A stretch of DNA of 64,000 bases. It comes from Pseudomonadota bacterium. Lineage in GTDB: Bacteria; Pseudomonadota; Alphaproteobacteria; Rhizobiales; Beijerinckiaceae. A program made the position numbers and the translations under genes. Of the stretch, positions 22,975-32,229 are shown piece by piece. The notes beneath the pieces are model-generated. The model was not told where the DNA came from, made no database searches, and was given only the letters and a program-made list of their open reading frames with translations. Numbering within the stretch: the first letter of the stretch is position 1; each line of letters starts with the position of its first letter. Location of the stretch: contig JAEWKP010000381.1 in the NCBI GenBank assembly GCA_023393655.1, positions 1-64,000 on the forward strand, written 5' to 3'.

Positions 22975-24869
22975 ATGCGGTGGCGCGGGTCGAGCGGCTG
23001 GCCGACATCGCCGCCATAAACCCCGAAGCTCTCGCACCAGGCGTCGAAGGACAGCAGCGACCAGATGAGCGGCAGTCGATTCTGGGCACCGCTCATATGG
23101 GATTCGATCGCCTGCGCGACAAAGGCCGGGTCGAAGACGCCGCGCGCCGCGATCCGATCTGGCGACAGCACCTTGCGCACGAAGGGTTGCAACGCACCGC
23201 GATACCAGGAGGCGTCGGGAGGGCCGAAACCCATCTTCGGCTTGTCGGCGATCTGCGGCGGCACCCAGCCGCGGATCGCATCGCGGAAAGCGATCTTGCC
23301 TGTCTGTCCGTCGGTGAGCAGGTCCCAATCATAGGTCAGCGCGGTATCGATCACCTCGTTGTCGAGGAGTGGCACACGCGTCTCCAGCCCATGCGCCATC
23401 GACAACTTGTCCTCGACCATCAGCAGGCCGGCCAGATAAGTCTTGGCGTCGATGTAGAGCAGCCTGTCCCAGATATGATCTGATGGGCAAGCCTCCAGGA
23501 TGCTCCGCATCTCGAGCTCAAGCGAATAGCCATCGGCCGCCGCGCGAAACTCGGGTCTCAGCGCCTGCTCGATCTCGTGATTGCCAACGGGGTAGCTGTA
23601 GATTGCCTGCATCCGAAGGAACGCGTCGGCGCCAGCGTCCGAGACCTGCCCGTGGTTTCGCCCGAGCAGTCGGTCGAGCCAGGATCGCGCAGACGCGCCT
23701 TCCCGCGGGAAGGGGCGTCGGATGTATTCGTAGCGCGAGACGTAGCCCCCCAGAATCTCGTCGCCGCCGCAGCCGGAAAGGACGACCTTACTGTCGGCCG
23801 CAACCCTCTCGGCGATCAGGTAATTCACATAGGCCATGCCCATACGCGGTTCTTCCAACGCCGAGACTGTGCGATGGAGCGAGGTGGTCAGTGCGAGCTG
23901 TGGCAGTTCGAGCTCGACGTGCTCGATTCCAAGATCGGCCGCGACCAGCCGTGAGAATTCGCGCTCATCGACGATTTTGTCGTCGCCGACCTGGTCGAGG
24001 TTGAAGATGCAGGAATAGGCCCGCACGCCAGGATCCTCGCGATGGGCTCCAGCTACGATCGAGCTCGAATCGATACCCCCGGAGAGATACCCCATCACCG
24101 GCACATCCGCCGCAAGCTGGCGCCGGATAGCGCCCTGCAGCACCTCGTGCAACTCCGCCGCCGCATCGGTCCGCCGCATCTTGCGACGGTTGAAGGTGAT
24201 GTCCCAATACTGCCGGCTGCGCCGTCCGGCGGGCTCGTCGATAAAGATATGGCCAGCCTCAAGCAGCCTGATGCCTTTGAACAGCGAGCGCCCCCGCCAA
24301 ACGTTCTGCTGAAGGAAGTACGCGTAGACAGACTGATGGTCGGGCGCGACCGGCACTAGGCCTGAAGCGTGGATGCCGCGGATCTCGGAACTGAAGACGA
24401 CAGTGCCGTCGGCGAGCTCGGCCAGATAGAGCGGTTTGATGCCGAGCCGGTCGCGACCCAGCATCAGCCGGCGCTGGCGCGTGTCCCAGACGGCGAAGGC
24501 GAACATGCCGTTCAGCCGCTCGGCAAGCTGCTCACCCCACTCTTCATAGCCGTGCACCAGAACCTCGGTGTCGGAATGGTCGCTGGCGAAGCGGTGGCCG
24601 TTCGCCTCAAGCTCCTTGCGCAGCTGAACGTGGTTGTAGATCTCGCCGTTGAAGATGACGTGGACCGTGCCGTCCTCGTTCGCCATCGGCTGGTGGCCAC
24701 CGGCGATGTCGACGATCGAGAGCCGGCGAAATCCAAGCTCGACATCGGGGCTGGACCAGAAGCCGGCATCGTCAGGCCCACGGTGGACGATGGCGTCGGC
24801 CATGCCGACAATGCGCTGGGAGGCGTCCCCAAGCCTGCCGCGGTGGAGAATTCCGAGGATACCGCACAT
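22971..24869 (-). CDS. Asparagine synthase-like glutamine amidotransferase (copy 2)
   Basis: 632 residues. Cys2 is the glutaminase nucleophile (MCGILGILHRG), with VHRGPDDAGFW and FNGEIYNHVQL following. The synthase domain has the ATP loop SGGIDSSS and SGCGGDEILGGY. The start at 24869 puts Cys at position 2, as the mechanism needs. It sits between a formyltransferase and a glycosyltransferase, so an uronic acid or another carboxylated sugar is a more likely acceptor than aspartate (inference). It differs visibly from the copies at 15086 and 47953, so this is not a recent duplication. Confidence 0.88.
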   Translation of the reverse strand: MCGILGILHRGRLGDASQRIVGMADAIVHRGPDDAGFWSSPDVELGFRRLSIVDIAGGHQPMANEDGTVHVIFNGEIYNHVQLRKELEANGHRFASDHSDTEVLVHGYEEWGEQLAERLNGMFAFAVWDTRQRRLMLGRDRLGIKPLYLAELADGTVVFSSEIRGIHASGLVPVAPDHQSVYAYFLQQNVWRGRSLFKGIRLLEAGHIFIDEPAGRRSRQYWDITFNRRKMRRTDAAAELHEVLQGAIRRQLAADVPVMGYLSGGIDSSSIVAGAHREDPGVRAYSCIFNLDQVGDDKIVDEREFSRLVAADLGIEHVELELPQLALTTSLHRTVSALEEPRMGMAYVNYLIAERVAADSKVVLSGCGGDEILGGYVSRYEYIRRPFPREGASARSWLDRLLGRNHGQVSDAGADAFLRMQAIYSYPVGNHEIEQALRPEFRAAADGYSLELEMRSILEACPSDHIWDRLLYIDAKTYLAGLLMVEDKLSMAHGLETRVPLLDNEVIDTALTYDWDLLTDGQTGKIAFRDAIRGWVPPQIADKPKMGFGPPDASWYRGALQPFVRKVLSPDRIAARGVFDPAFVAQAIESHMSGAQNRLPLIWSLLSFDAWCESFGVYGGDVGQPLDPRHRI

Positions 24870-24885
24870 GGATTGATGCCTGCCG

Positions 24886-25866
24886 TCAGATTTCGGAATT
24901 GGCTTTGAACGGAAGCGCTGCGAAGCTTCGGTCGACCAGGGCAGCTCTTTCGTCGTGCGACAGACGCCGTCCGTTGACCAAGGCATCGACGATCCACAAG
25001 GGCGCGCCCCCTGTCTGGACGACGATTCCGGAAGGAAGGTTCAACATGATCCGTCCGGGGTGCCGCTTGACGTCCCGGAACGAGTAATTGTCAAAGCGGT
25101 GGGCCTTCAAGATCACCCAGCGCTGACCATCGAGAAAGCTGAAGGCGCCAGGGTAAGGCGGCACCTGCGCCCGGACGAAATTGTAGATATCCTCATCCGA
25201 CATCGAAAAATCGATCAGGCCATCCTCGGGCCCACGCTTCTCGTAATGGCGGGCGAATTCCATCGCTTGCTGATACCCTGCCTTGCCAGCGGCGAGCCAG
25301 CCGACGGCCTGGGCGATAAGCTCCGCTCCGACGTGCATGACCTTCTCGTAGAGGAGCTTCACGTCGTCATAGGGGGTAATTTCGACGGGCCTCTGGGCCA
25401 GAATCGCCCCGTCATCCGCTCTCGGCGTGATCCTAAAAACATAAACCTCGATATCTCTGCGCCCCAGCAGGACGTTCCATACCAACGGCGCCCGGCCGAG
25501 CCCGATCGGCGGATGTCCCGCATGGATGCCCATCCCACCGAGTCTCGCCCGCGCAATAACGTGTTCCGAAATCAATCGATTCCAGCCGTTGACGACCAGA
25601 ATATCGAAATCGATATGCTCTACGTTCTCAACGCGTAGCGTATAGTCAGGGAGTGTAATGCACGGCACATCATTGCGCTCGCACCACGGCCTGACATCGG
25701 CATAGCCGGAAATGGCATATTTCTCACCCAGAGCTGGCGGAAGTGTTACCACTGCCGCGACACTGACACCCATTCGCGCCAGCTGCTCGAGGCCATAGAG
25801 GCCGTTCTCTGCACAGGTGATGTAGAGAATGCCTGGCTTCACGGACTCAGACATTCCCAAGGCCAT
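24886..25866 (-). CDS. Formyltransferase family protein, probably sugar N-formyltransferase
   Basis: 326 residues related to methionyl-tRNA and sugar N-formyltransferases, which use 10-formyl-tetrahydrofolate. The core has MGIHAGHPPIGLGRAPLVWN in the place of the family N-x-H...P-x-x-RG segment. His115 is kept but the Asn position is Gly113, a variant I believe occurs in other family members. The Asp of the triad fits ADDGAIL (about D152). The C-terminal PPYPGAFSFLDG is the usual second domain. Two starts are possible: ATG 25866 (AAGGGG ten bases upstream) and ATG 25854. Either overlaps the deacetylase gene, so the two are translationally coupled. Confidence 0.78.
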   Translation of the reverse strand: MALGMSESVKPGILYITCAENGLYGLEQLARMGVSVAAVVTLPPALGEKYAISGYADVRPWCERNDVPCITLPDYTLRVENVEHIDFDILVVNGWNRLISEHVIARARLGGMGIHAGHPPIGLGRAPLVWNVLLGRRDIEVYVFRITPRADDGAILAQRPVEITPYDDVKLLYEKVMHVGAELIAQAVGWLAAGKAGYQQAMEFARHYEKRGPEDGLIDFSMSDEDIYNFVRAQVPPYPGAFSFLDGQRWVILKAHRFDNYSFRDVKRHPGRIMLNLPSGIVVQTGGAPLWIVDALVNGRRLSHDERAALVDRSFAALPFKANSEI

Positions 25867-26542
25867 GGAAATAGGGCCCCTTCAGCAGAAGGTCCTTTTC
25901 GAACCACCAGTCCGGATGAAACAGAACCTGGAAACGGTCATGTTTATCGTAGTGTTCCGTCGGGTCGCCTTCCCGCCAGAATCCATTTGAATCGGACAGA
26001 TACTTCATTTCCTTGAAGTACCTTTTCTCCAGCGCGTATCTTTCAAAACCTGCTTCAAGCGGATCATAGACGTCGTGATAATTCGGCGTCGCGTGCACCA
26101 CCTGGCTGATATCCCGGTGCTCAGAAGCCGTCACGATTTTACGGCCGACCACACTCTCCAGCAGTGATTTTTCTCTCATCAGCAATTCAGGAGGATGAAT
26201 GCTCAACGCTCGCCCGACTGACATCGCCTCAAAGTGCAAGCCGATTTCATGTCCCATCGACAGAAGACTCTCGATCAACCGATAAACATATGGAGCAAAG
26301 CAATTATACTCGTGTGCATGCACACGAAATAAGAAAGTTGCGGTCACCCCAAGATCATATTCTACTTTGGCCATTTCGAGAACGCCATTGAGCGTATAAT
26401 CCACGTCGTGCCGGACGATAAAAGTTCGATCGGCCTCCGGATCAAATTTCTCGAAAGACGATACTTTATAACCGCGCGCGATCGCTTCCGCCAATATATG
26501 GCGAAAATACATGAATGTGAATTGATGCGGGACTTTACCCAT
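25847..26542 (-). CDS. Polysaccharide deacetylase-like protein (CE4/NodB-related)
   Basis: 231 residues. FIVRHDVDYTLNGVLEMA provides the Asp pair of CE4 motif 1 (D46, D48), and SMGHEIGLHFEA carries His103 for metal binding. LFHPDWWFE near the end supplies a further His. No signal peptide, so it probably acts on a sugar nucleotide or lipid-linked glycan in the cytoplasm. Its 3' end overlaps the formyltransferase start. A deacetylase-then-formyltransferase pair could remove an N-acetyl group and replace it with N-formyl (inference). Base composition is clearly more A/T-rich than the flanking genes. Confidence 0.75.
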   Translation of the reverse strand: MGKVPHQFTFMYFRHILAEAIARGYKVSSFEKFDPEADRTFIVRHDVDYTLNGVLEMAKVEYDLGVTATFLFRVHAHEYNCFAPYVYRLIESLLSMGHEIGLHFEAMSVGRALSIHPPELLMREKSLLESVVGRKIVTASEHRDISQVVHATPNYHDVYDPLEAGFERYALEKRYFKEMKYLSDSNGFWREGDPTEHYDKHDRFQVLFHPDWWFEKDLLLKGPYFHGLGNV

Positions 26543-26600
26543 TAGACCGAGCCTTCTGACAAAATTAAGATGAGATCGATTCGCATGAAATCAAATTAAG

Positions 26601-27695
26601 TTATGAATACGAATTACTATAAAAAATGGAAAGCATCTGGGCAATCTTCAGCGGGTCATGCCAACGCTCGACATACTTCCGCGACTTCATTCCAAGATCG
26701 ACAAGCGTCTGCGGATTGGAAATATACGGCAACAAATCTCTCTCGATGGAATCGGGGCTAATCTTGATGACAGGCAGATCGTCCCACATCTCATGTGGAA
26801 CAAAAGCCTTGTCCTCTTCACGGATGTAGACCGCCACAGGCTTCCCCATGGCCATCAATTCCACGGCAAAGCCTCCATACCAACCGTAGAGGATCTGATC
26901 GATCGCGATATCCGCCGATTTATAGAGCTCCATGGCTTCGGCATGCGTCTTTCCCTGGACGAGAATCAGATCGAAATCGACTTTCTCTCGAATCTTTTCC
27001 AGAGCCGCCAATATAATTGCCGTTCCCTTTGTGTTCGGATCGCTCGGAGCATGAACGATCCGCAATTTCCGGGTGGCAACAGGCGGATAAACTTCAGTTT
27101 TGGAGATATCTACATTTGCGTACGGAAGAAAAATTCCATTGTCGATATAGTGGCCGAGCTCAGGATTTAGAAAAAATACTTTATCCATCAAAGGAAGCAA
27201 CGTTTCGATCATACTTCTTCGGTTGGCATCGTAGGTCTTGAGACAGTTAGCGAAAGCGCCACAGCGCCCTTCATGGCAAGGCGTCCAGCGGTTTCGTCTA
27301 TCTGATTCCTTTGCCAGGCGCGCGTCGCATCCCTGAAGCGTCATGAACACACGCTTTCCGAGTCGCTTGGCGATCCGGACATCGCGCAACGCGACCTGAT
27401 CCTCTTGCTGCGAGCGGCCGAAGGCGAAGCCATAGTCATCCCACAACATGTAGCTGCGGCCGAAATAGTAGTGGATCACGTCATAGCGAAACGGAGCCGT
27501 CAAAGCGAAGGCGCGACGCCTCGAACGATTGGAGAGCGTGTTTTTCCCATACTCACTCAACGTCTTGTCGGCGGGATAGCCGATCCAGGTCCCGTAGTTC
27601 TGAACGACATCGCTGTGATGCCCGAGCGAACGCTCTGCCCTCGACAAGGTCCAGGCCTGATTGCCGACATTTACCGGGCCGTGAAGTATGCGCAT
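26601..27695 (-). CDS. Glycosyltransferase-like protein of the HAPS/KGT/DQ group
   Basis: 364 residues starting MRILHGPVNVGNQAWTLSRA. It contains MTLQGCDARLAK (the G-x-D-x-R motif), then a Cys-bearing stretch WTPCHEGRCGAFANC, then IVHAPSDPNTKGTAI and IAIDQILYGWYGGFAVELM. It is therefore a homologue of the protein at 18070-19272 and of both halves of the 979-residue protein at 32230-35169. I use ATG 27695 rather than the TTG just before it. The gene and its 3' spacer are A/T-rich for the window, which suggests later acquisition. Donor and acceptor unknown. Confidence 0.8.
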   Translation of the reverse strand: MRILHGPVNVGNQAWTLSRAERSLGHHSDVVQNYGTWIGYPADKTLSEYGKNTLSNRSRRRAFALTAPFRYDVIHYYFGRSYMLWDDYGFAFGRSQQEDQVALRDVRIAKRLGKRVFMTLQGCDARLAKESDRRNRWTPCHEGRCGAFANCLKTYDANRRSMIETLLPLMDKVFFLNPELGHYIDNGIFLPYANVDISKTEVYPPVATRKLRIVHAPSDPNTKGTAIILAALEKIREKVDFDLILVQGKTHAEAMELYKSADIAIDQILYGWYGGFAVELMAMGKPVAVYIREEDKAFVPHEMWDDLPVIKISPDSIERDLLPYISNPQTLVDLGMKSRKYVERWHDPLKIAQMLSIFYSNSYS

Positions 27696-27743
27696 CAAAC
27701 GGTCATCCTGGACTGCGATTGCAACGAAGAAAATTCCGCAAGC

Positions 27744-29270
27744 TCAGCAGCCATATTGCTCGCACCAGCGAGCCGTGATGAAGGGCGTGAACCGCCGGGC
27801 ATATTCGGTAAACCGGCGATCCTTGGTGATGATTGCCGCGTTCTGGAGCAGGGCCCACATCGGCCAGCCATAGCCTTCCGGCATGTTCTCGATATAGGAG
27901 GCGAACCAGAGCCCGCCATCCTCCTTGAGATAACCCTCGAGGTTCATCGCAAGTCCGCCGAAGTAGGCAGTCGACTGGCGCAGCATCTCGCTGTCGCCGA
28001 GCAGACGCGCCGCATTGTAGAGGGCGATCGCAACCCCGAGCTCGCCGTCCAGCACCCGGACATTCGGCATGGGTGGCGCGGCGTAGACATACTCCGCCGG
28101 CAGCCTGAAGCCGTCGATCGTGTACTCCGCTCCGCCCTTGCTCATCGGCGTCGTGATGAAGCGGGTCGCCGCCTGCGCCATCGCCCGGTACTTGTCGTCG
28201 CCGGTGATCTTGAACATCAGAGCCGCCAACTCGACGACCTGGCTGTTCGCATAGGGCGAATACCAGGGCGGCGTCAGCTTGATGCCCCAGTTCATCGTCC
28301 AGTCGAACTGGTATGGCCAGGAGATGCGGCCGTCGCCGAGATCGACCTTGGCTTTCTCGATGTAATTGTCGAAGAAATGCGCCACGGCTGCGATCGCCGC
28401 CTTGCGGATTTCCTCGCCCACCTGCGGCTTCAACGCGGCGAACAACAGGGCCCGGGCGGTGGAGGTCGCGTAAAGCGGATGCACGCCGCCGCTCATGCCG
28501 CCCGCCAGGCTGGTTCCATAGGTCGCCGCGTCGAGCAGGGTCGCCGTGTCGCGCTCCATCTGCTTCGGGTCGACATTGACCGTCTGCTCGTAGAGCCTGA
28601 CGCCATCGTAGTCGACAGAGGAGAAATTCCGGAAGCGGTCCTCGTCCTTGGCGACGATCAGTTCCCGCGTCGCCGGCTCGGTCTCGCCGATCAGAGTCTC
28701 AAGCAGCATGTATCCGGGCGGGAAACCGGGCTTTTGCGCCTTAACGAACAAGGTGCCGACGTCGAAGTCGTAGAGGACGTCGTCGAGAAGCGTGATTACG
28801 TCGCCCACATAGATGCCGAGCAGGCCGCCCTTGTTCGGGATGAAGCTCTGCCAGATCAGGCGGTCGCGGCCATTCTCGCTAGCCGGAACCCACATCAGCT
28901 CGGGTTGCGCCGTCGATAACATGTTGCCGAGATAGCGAACCGTCAGCCCCTTGCGCAGCGCGAAATAGGGCCTCAGCGCCGCGGCGTTAGGACGGACCAC
29001 GACTGCCGGTATATCGATATAGGGCGCGAGCACGCGTTGCGGCCCGGTGGCGGAGGGAAGTCGCAGCGCATGTCCGGTATCGGGGCTTTGGTGCTTCGCG
29101 AGAGCGCCGGACTTGCCGTGACCGGCAGCTGCCGTCGTGGCCGTCGTCGTCTGACCCTGCGATCCCACGCCGGCGGCCTCGCGCCGTGACAGGCATGCGG
29201 CCACGGTGGCGGCAAGCACCAGGCACAGCACGGCCAGTATGAGGAGCCAGAACCGGCGGTTTCTTCGCAT
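27744..29270 (-). CDS. Membrane-anchored D-glucuronyl C5-epimerase-like protein
   Basis: 508 residues. A hydrophobic N-terminal helix (about residues 7-28) ends in VAAC, so it is either a signal anchor or a lipoprotein signal; the body would be periplasmic. The C-terminal 200 residues match the pattern of the C5-epimerase C-terminal domain: WYSPYANSQVVELAA, then AEYVYAAPPMPNVRVLDGE followed by LGVAIALYNAARLLGD, and Tyr-rich MPEGYGWPMW. Enzymes of this family turn D-glucuronate into L-iduronate within a polymer, as in heparan sulfate. The upstream gene's TGA overlaps its ATG (TGATG). Other (alpha/alpha)-barrel lyase or epimerase functions remain possible. Confidence 0.62.
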   Translation of the reverse strand: MRRNRRFWLLILAVLCLVLAATVAACLSRREAAGVGSQGQTTTATTAAAGHGKSGALAKHQSPDTGHALRLPSATGPQRVLAPYIDIPAVVVRPNAAALRPYFALRKGLTVRYLGNMLSTAQPELMWVPASENGRDRLIWQSFIPNKGGLLGIYVGDVITLLDDVLYDFDVGTLFVKAQKPGFPPGYMLLETLIGETEPATRELIVAKDEDRFRNFSSVDYDGVRLYEQTVNVDPKQMERDTATLLDAATYGTSLAGGMSGGVHPLYATSTARALLFAALKPQVGEEIRKAAIAAVAHFFDNYIEKAKVDLGDGRISWPYQFDWTMNWGIKLTPPWYSPYANSQVVELAALMFKITGDDKYRAMAQAATRFITTPMSKGGAEYTIDGFRLPAEYVYAAPPMPNVRVLDGELGVAIALYNAARLLGDSEMLRQSTAYFGGLAMNLEGYLKEDGGLWFASYIENMPEGYGWPMWALLQNAAIITKDRRFTEYARRFTPFITARWCEQYGC

Positions 29271-30679
29271 CACGCGCTCCGTTTCCCGCTGCCCAATGCG
29301 TCATAGACGGCTACGAGCTTGTCCCATTCCCGCTCGGGATCGAGCGCTGTCAACGCCGGGCCGGTGGCATGCCGCAACGCGGCGGCCAGACCGGGATCGT
29401 CGATCAGCCTGTTGATGGCTGCCGCTATCGAGGCGGGATCGTAAGGATCGAAGCTGAGTCCCACGCCGTAGGCTTCGACCAGTCGCCGTGCTTCCGGATG
29501 CGCCGCAACCAGAACCGGCAGTCCCGAGGCCATGTACTCGAAGATCTTGTTCGGCAGGGCGAAGGTAAAGTTCCGGCACAGGTTGGGCAGCGTCCAGATA
29601 CCAGCATCGGCGCCCCTCGCGGCGGCGACGACATCGCGCGACAGCACGGGCGGCAAGAGGATCAGCCGGTCGCCGGCGCCGACGCGTTCCGCGATGGCGC
29701 GGTAGCCTTCGCCGAATTGATCGAGCGAGGGACCGCGGATGACCAAGACGCAGCGCGGCGCAAAGGCGAGCGCCTCGATGATCGGCTCGATCAGCCGCGT
29801 CGGACCTGTGCCACCCTGCCAAAGCAGCACGAACTGTCCTTCCGGCAATCCCAGTTGCTGCCTGAGCGGTTGATAGGACCGCTCGGCATCCGATGGGACC
29901 GTCGGGATGTTTCGCACGACGAGTGGTCGCTTACCGCCTCCCAACTCGTCCGCCAGCGCGTCGGCGATCGAGTCGCAGACCGTGACGACAGCCGAGGCCT
30001 CGGCGAGGCAGCGCGCTTCCAGCTTCTGCAGCCGATGCTTCCATTCGCCTCCAAAGGGAGCATAAGATGCCTGCTCTCGGTCCCAATGCACATTCTCCGA
30101 CGTCCACTCGTGGAAATCGGCGATCAGGTGCGCGCCAGTGCGGCGCGCCGCAGCCAACCCCGCGAAAGCGGTGTTGAGATCATGGGCGTGATAGGCGAAC
30201 GGCCGATATTCTAGCGCACGCTCGTAAAGTTCATGCGCCATGAAGCCGGGAAACTCGTTGGCGAAGCTCGCCGCGGTCCAGGGCAAGATGTCAAAGCGTA
30301 TGCCGGGACCCCAGTCGAGGCCGCACTCCGCCAACTCCCCCTTGCCCAGATCCGGGCAGAGCACGGTCACGGCATAACCTCCGCCGACAAGCGCGCGAGC
30401 CTCGCGCTCGACCCGTGGATCGATACGAAGATCCGAGACCACGAGCATCACGACCTCGCGTCCCTGCGCCCGTGCTCCCACACCCGGACCGATGCGCCAA
30501 CACATGACGGCTTCCATGGGCAGGGATGGCAAACGTCCGCGGCTCAAAGCCCTCGCCAGCCGCATGCCGGGCCACGAGCCCGCCTGGCGCCGTAAGCGGA
30601 AGTAACGGTCGATGGCTCCATGTAGCGCTGGTCTCAGGAGCGCGCGCGCCAGACCGTTGCTTCGCAGTCTGCTCAACAT
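29270..30679 (-). CDS. Glycosyltransferase, GT4-like (tandem paralogue A)
   Basis: 469 residues. A basic N-terminal arm of about 75 residues precedes VVMLVVSDLRIDPRVERE. The donor half has VVRNIPTVPSD, FVLLWQGGTGPTRLIEP and FALPNKIFEYMASGLPVLVAA. It is strongly similar to the next gene upstream (30673-32181) over nearly its whole length, including DFHEWTSENVHWD against DFHEWFSENVKWD, so the two arose by tandem duplication. Starts overlap: 7 bases with the upstream gene, one base with the C5-epimerase-like gene. The duplicates probably make successive or alternative linkages. Confidence 0.86.
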   Translation of the reverse strand: MLSRLRSNGLARALLRPALHGAIDRYFRLRRQAGSWPGMRLARALSRGRLPSLPMEAVMCWRIGPGVGARAQGREVVMLVVSDLRIDPRVEREARALVGGGYAVTVLCPDLGKGELAECGLDWGPGIRFDILPWTAASFANEFPGFMAHELYERALEYRPFAYHAHDLNTAFAGLAAARRTGAHLIADFHEWTSENVHWDREQASYAPFGGEWKHRLQKLEARCLAEASAVVTVCDSIADALADELGGGKRPLVVRNIPTVPSDAERSYQPLRQQLGLPEGQFVLLWQGGTGPTRLIEPIIEALAFAPRCVLVIRGPSLDQFGEGYRAIAERVGAGDRLILLPPVLSRDVVAAARGADAGIWTLPNLCRNFTFALPNKIFEYMASGLPVLVAAHPEARRLVEAYGVGLSFDPYDPASIAAAINRLIDDPGLAAALRHATGPALTALDPEREWDKLVAVYDALGSGKRSA

Positions 30680-32181
30680 CCCGCGTCACTCGCCATTCGC
30701 TCAGGTGTTCCGCGCAGGCGATCGTAGATCGCCGGGATCTTCTGCCATTCCCGATCGGCGTCGAGCGAGACCAGGGCCGCTGGGATGCGCTCCCGGATGC
30801 CGGCGGCCAGAGCCGGGTCCGCGATCAGCGGATTGATCGCCGCCGCGATCGAATGCGGATCATACGGGTCGAACAGCATCCCGACCTTGTGCGCATCGAC
30901 GATGCGCCGGACTTCGGGATAGTCCGCGCCGATCACCGGCAGCCCCGAGGCCATGTATTCGAAGACCTTGTTGGGCAGCGCGAAGGAAAAATTCCGGCAC
31001 AGCTTCGGCAAAGACCAGATTCCGGCATCGGCGCCGCGCGCCGCGGCGACTACATCGCGCGACGGCACCGGCCCGATCAGCGTCAGCCGGTCAGCAGCGC
31101 CGATGCGCTCTGCGATGGCGCGATAGTCTGGTCCGAAAAGGTCTAGCGACGGCCCGCGGATGACGAAATGGCATTTCGGCATGAACGCGAGTGCCTCGAT
31201 GATCGGTTCGATCAATCGAGTGGGGCCGGTGCCGCCCTGCCAGAGCAATACAAACTGATCCTCGGGAAGGCCGAGCTGCTGCTTGAGCGGCAGATAGGTT
31301 CTGGTCGGTTCCTGCGACAGGTGCGGGATGTTGCGCACCACCAACGCCTTGCGGCCGGCGCCAAGCTCGCTGGCCATCGCGTCGGCAATCGAATCGCAGA
31401 CGGTGATGACCTCGCTGGCACGTTTCAGACACTGGCGCTCGAGCCATTGCAGCGGCCGCTTCCAAGACGGCGTGTAGGGCTTGTAGCTCATGCTCTCGGC
31501 ATCCCACTTGACGTTTTCCGAGAACCATTCGTGGAAATCGCAGACCGCATAGGCGCCGGTATGGCGCGCCGCCGAGAGCCCGGCGAAGGCGGTGAACAGG
31601 TCATGCGCGTGGAAAGCGAAGGGGCGATACTCAATCGCGACGTTGAACATTTCTCGCGCGATGAAGCTGGGCCACTCCATCATGAACGAGATCGCCGTCC
31701 AGTGCACCCATCGGAAGCTGATGCCCTCGCCCCAATCGACGCCGTGCTCGGTCTCCTCGCCGGTGCGCGGATCCGGCGCGATCACCACGACGCTGTAGCC
31801 GGCGGCGACGAGCGCCCGCGCCTCGCGCTCGATACGCGGATCGATGCGCAGATTGGACGGCGTCATCATGACGATCTGCCCCCCGACCGGATTCCTGCCG
31901 ATGCCGGCGCCCCGCCAGGGCAGCCACACTGCGGCAGGCGAGAGGCCGCGCTCAGCGTGGTTCAGCGGCCAAAGCTGCGCGAATGCACGTATCACCGACG
32001 AGAACGGCAGTTCCTCGCCGCCGACGCGGATCTTCAGGTCGTTGTTGAGGTAATCCTTGAAGCGCCTCGTGCTCAGTCCCAGCACCGGCCGATGCAGCCC
32101 GGCCCTTCCGCGCTGCAGGAGCCGAAAGGCGAGGTGCACCAATGGGCGCAGGGTTCGCTTGACGACCGAATCGGGGGGCAT
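30673..32181 (-). CDS. Glycosyltransferase, GT4-like (tandem paralogue B)
   Basis: 502 residues; the longer of the tandem pair. The N-terminal extension of about 100 residues (RPLVHLAFRLLQRGRAGLH and onward) differs from copy A. The catalytic body carries VMMTPSNLRIDPRIERE, HAHDLFTAFAGL, VVRNIPHLSQ, QFVLLWQGGTGP and FALPNKVFEYMASGLPV. Long identical stretches with copy A point to a duplication within this locus. It lies 48 bases after the 979-residue glycosyltransferase gene and overlaps copy A by 7 bases. Confidence 0.87.
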   Translation of the reverse strand: MPPDSVVKRTLRPLVHLAFRLLQRGRAGLHRPVLGLSTRRFKDYLNNDLKIRVGGEELPFSSVIRAFAQLWPLNHAERGLSPAAVWLPWRGAGIGRNPVGGQIVMMTPSNLRIDPRIEREARALVAAGYSVVVIAPDPRTGEETEHGVDWGEGISFRWVHWTAISFMMEWPSFIAREMFNVAIEYRPFAFHAHDLFTAFAGLSAARHTGAYAVCDFHEWFSENVKWDAESMSYKPYTPSWKRPLQWLERQCLKRASEVITVCDSIADAMASELGAGRKALVVRNIPHLSQEPTRTYLPLKQQLGLPEDQFVLLWQGGTGPTRLIEPIIEALAFMPKCHFVIRGPSLDLFGPDYRAIAERIGAADRLTLIGPVPSRDVVAAARGADAGIWSLPKLCRNFSFALPNKVFEYMASGLPVIGADYPEVRRIVDAHKVGMLFDPYDPHSIAAAINPLIADPALAAGIRERIPAALVSLDADREWQKIPAIYDRLRGTPERMASDAGC

Positions 32182-32229
32182 TTCAGCTTGGCTTTCTCGA
32201 TCGAGCTTCTGGCGCAGCGCGAAGGTTGT

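Noticed and set aside
22975..23328. N-terminal extension of the glycosyltransferase frame at 21442-22974
   Set aside because: It overlaps the asparagine-synthase-like gene in another frame and has no family likeness; the ATGA overlap at 22974 is a better start.
27405..28919. A 504-residue plus-strand frame opposite the C5-epimerase-like gene
   Set aside because: No domain likeness and composition typical of an antisense frame; the minus-strand gene has an N-terminal membrane segment and family motifs.
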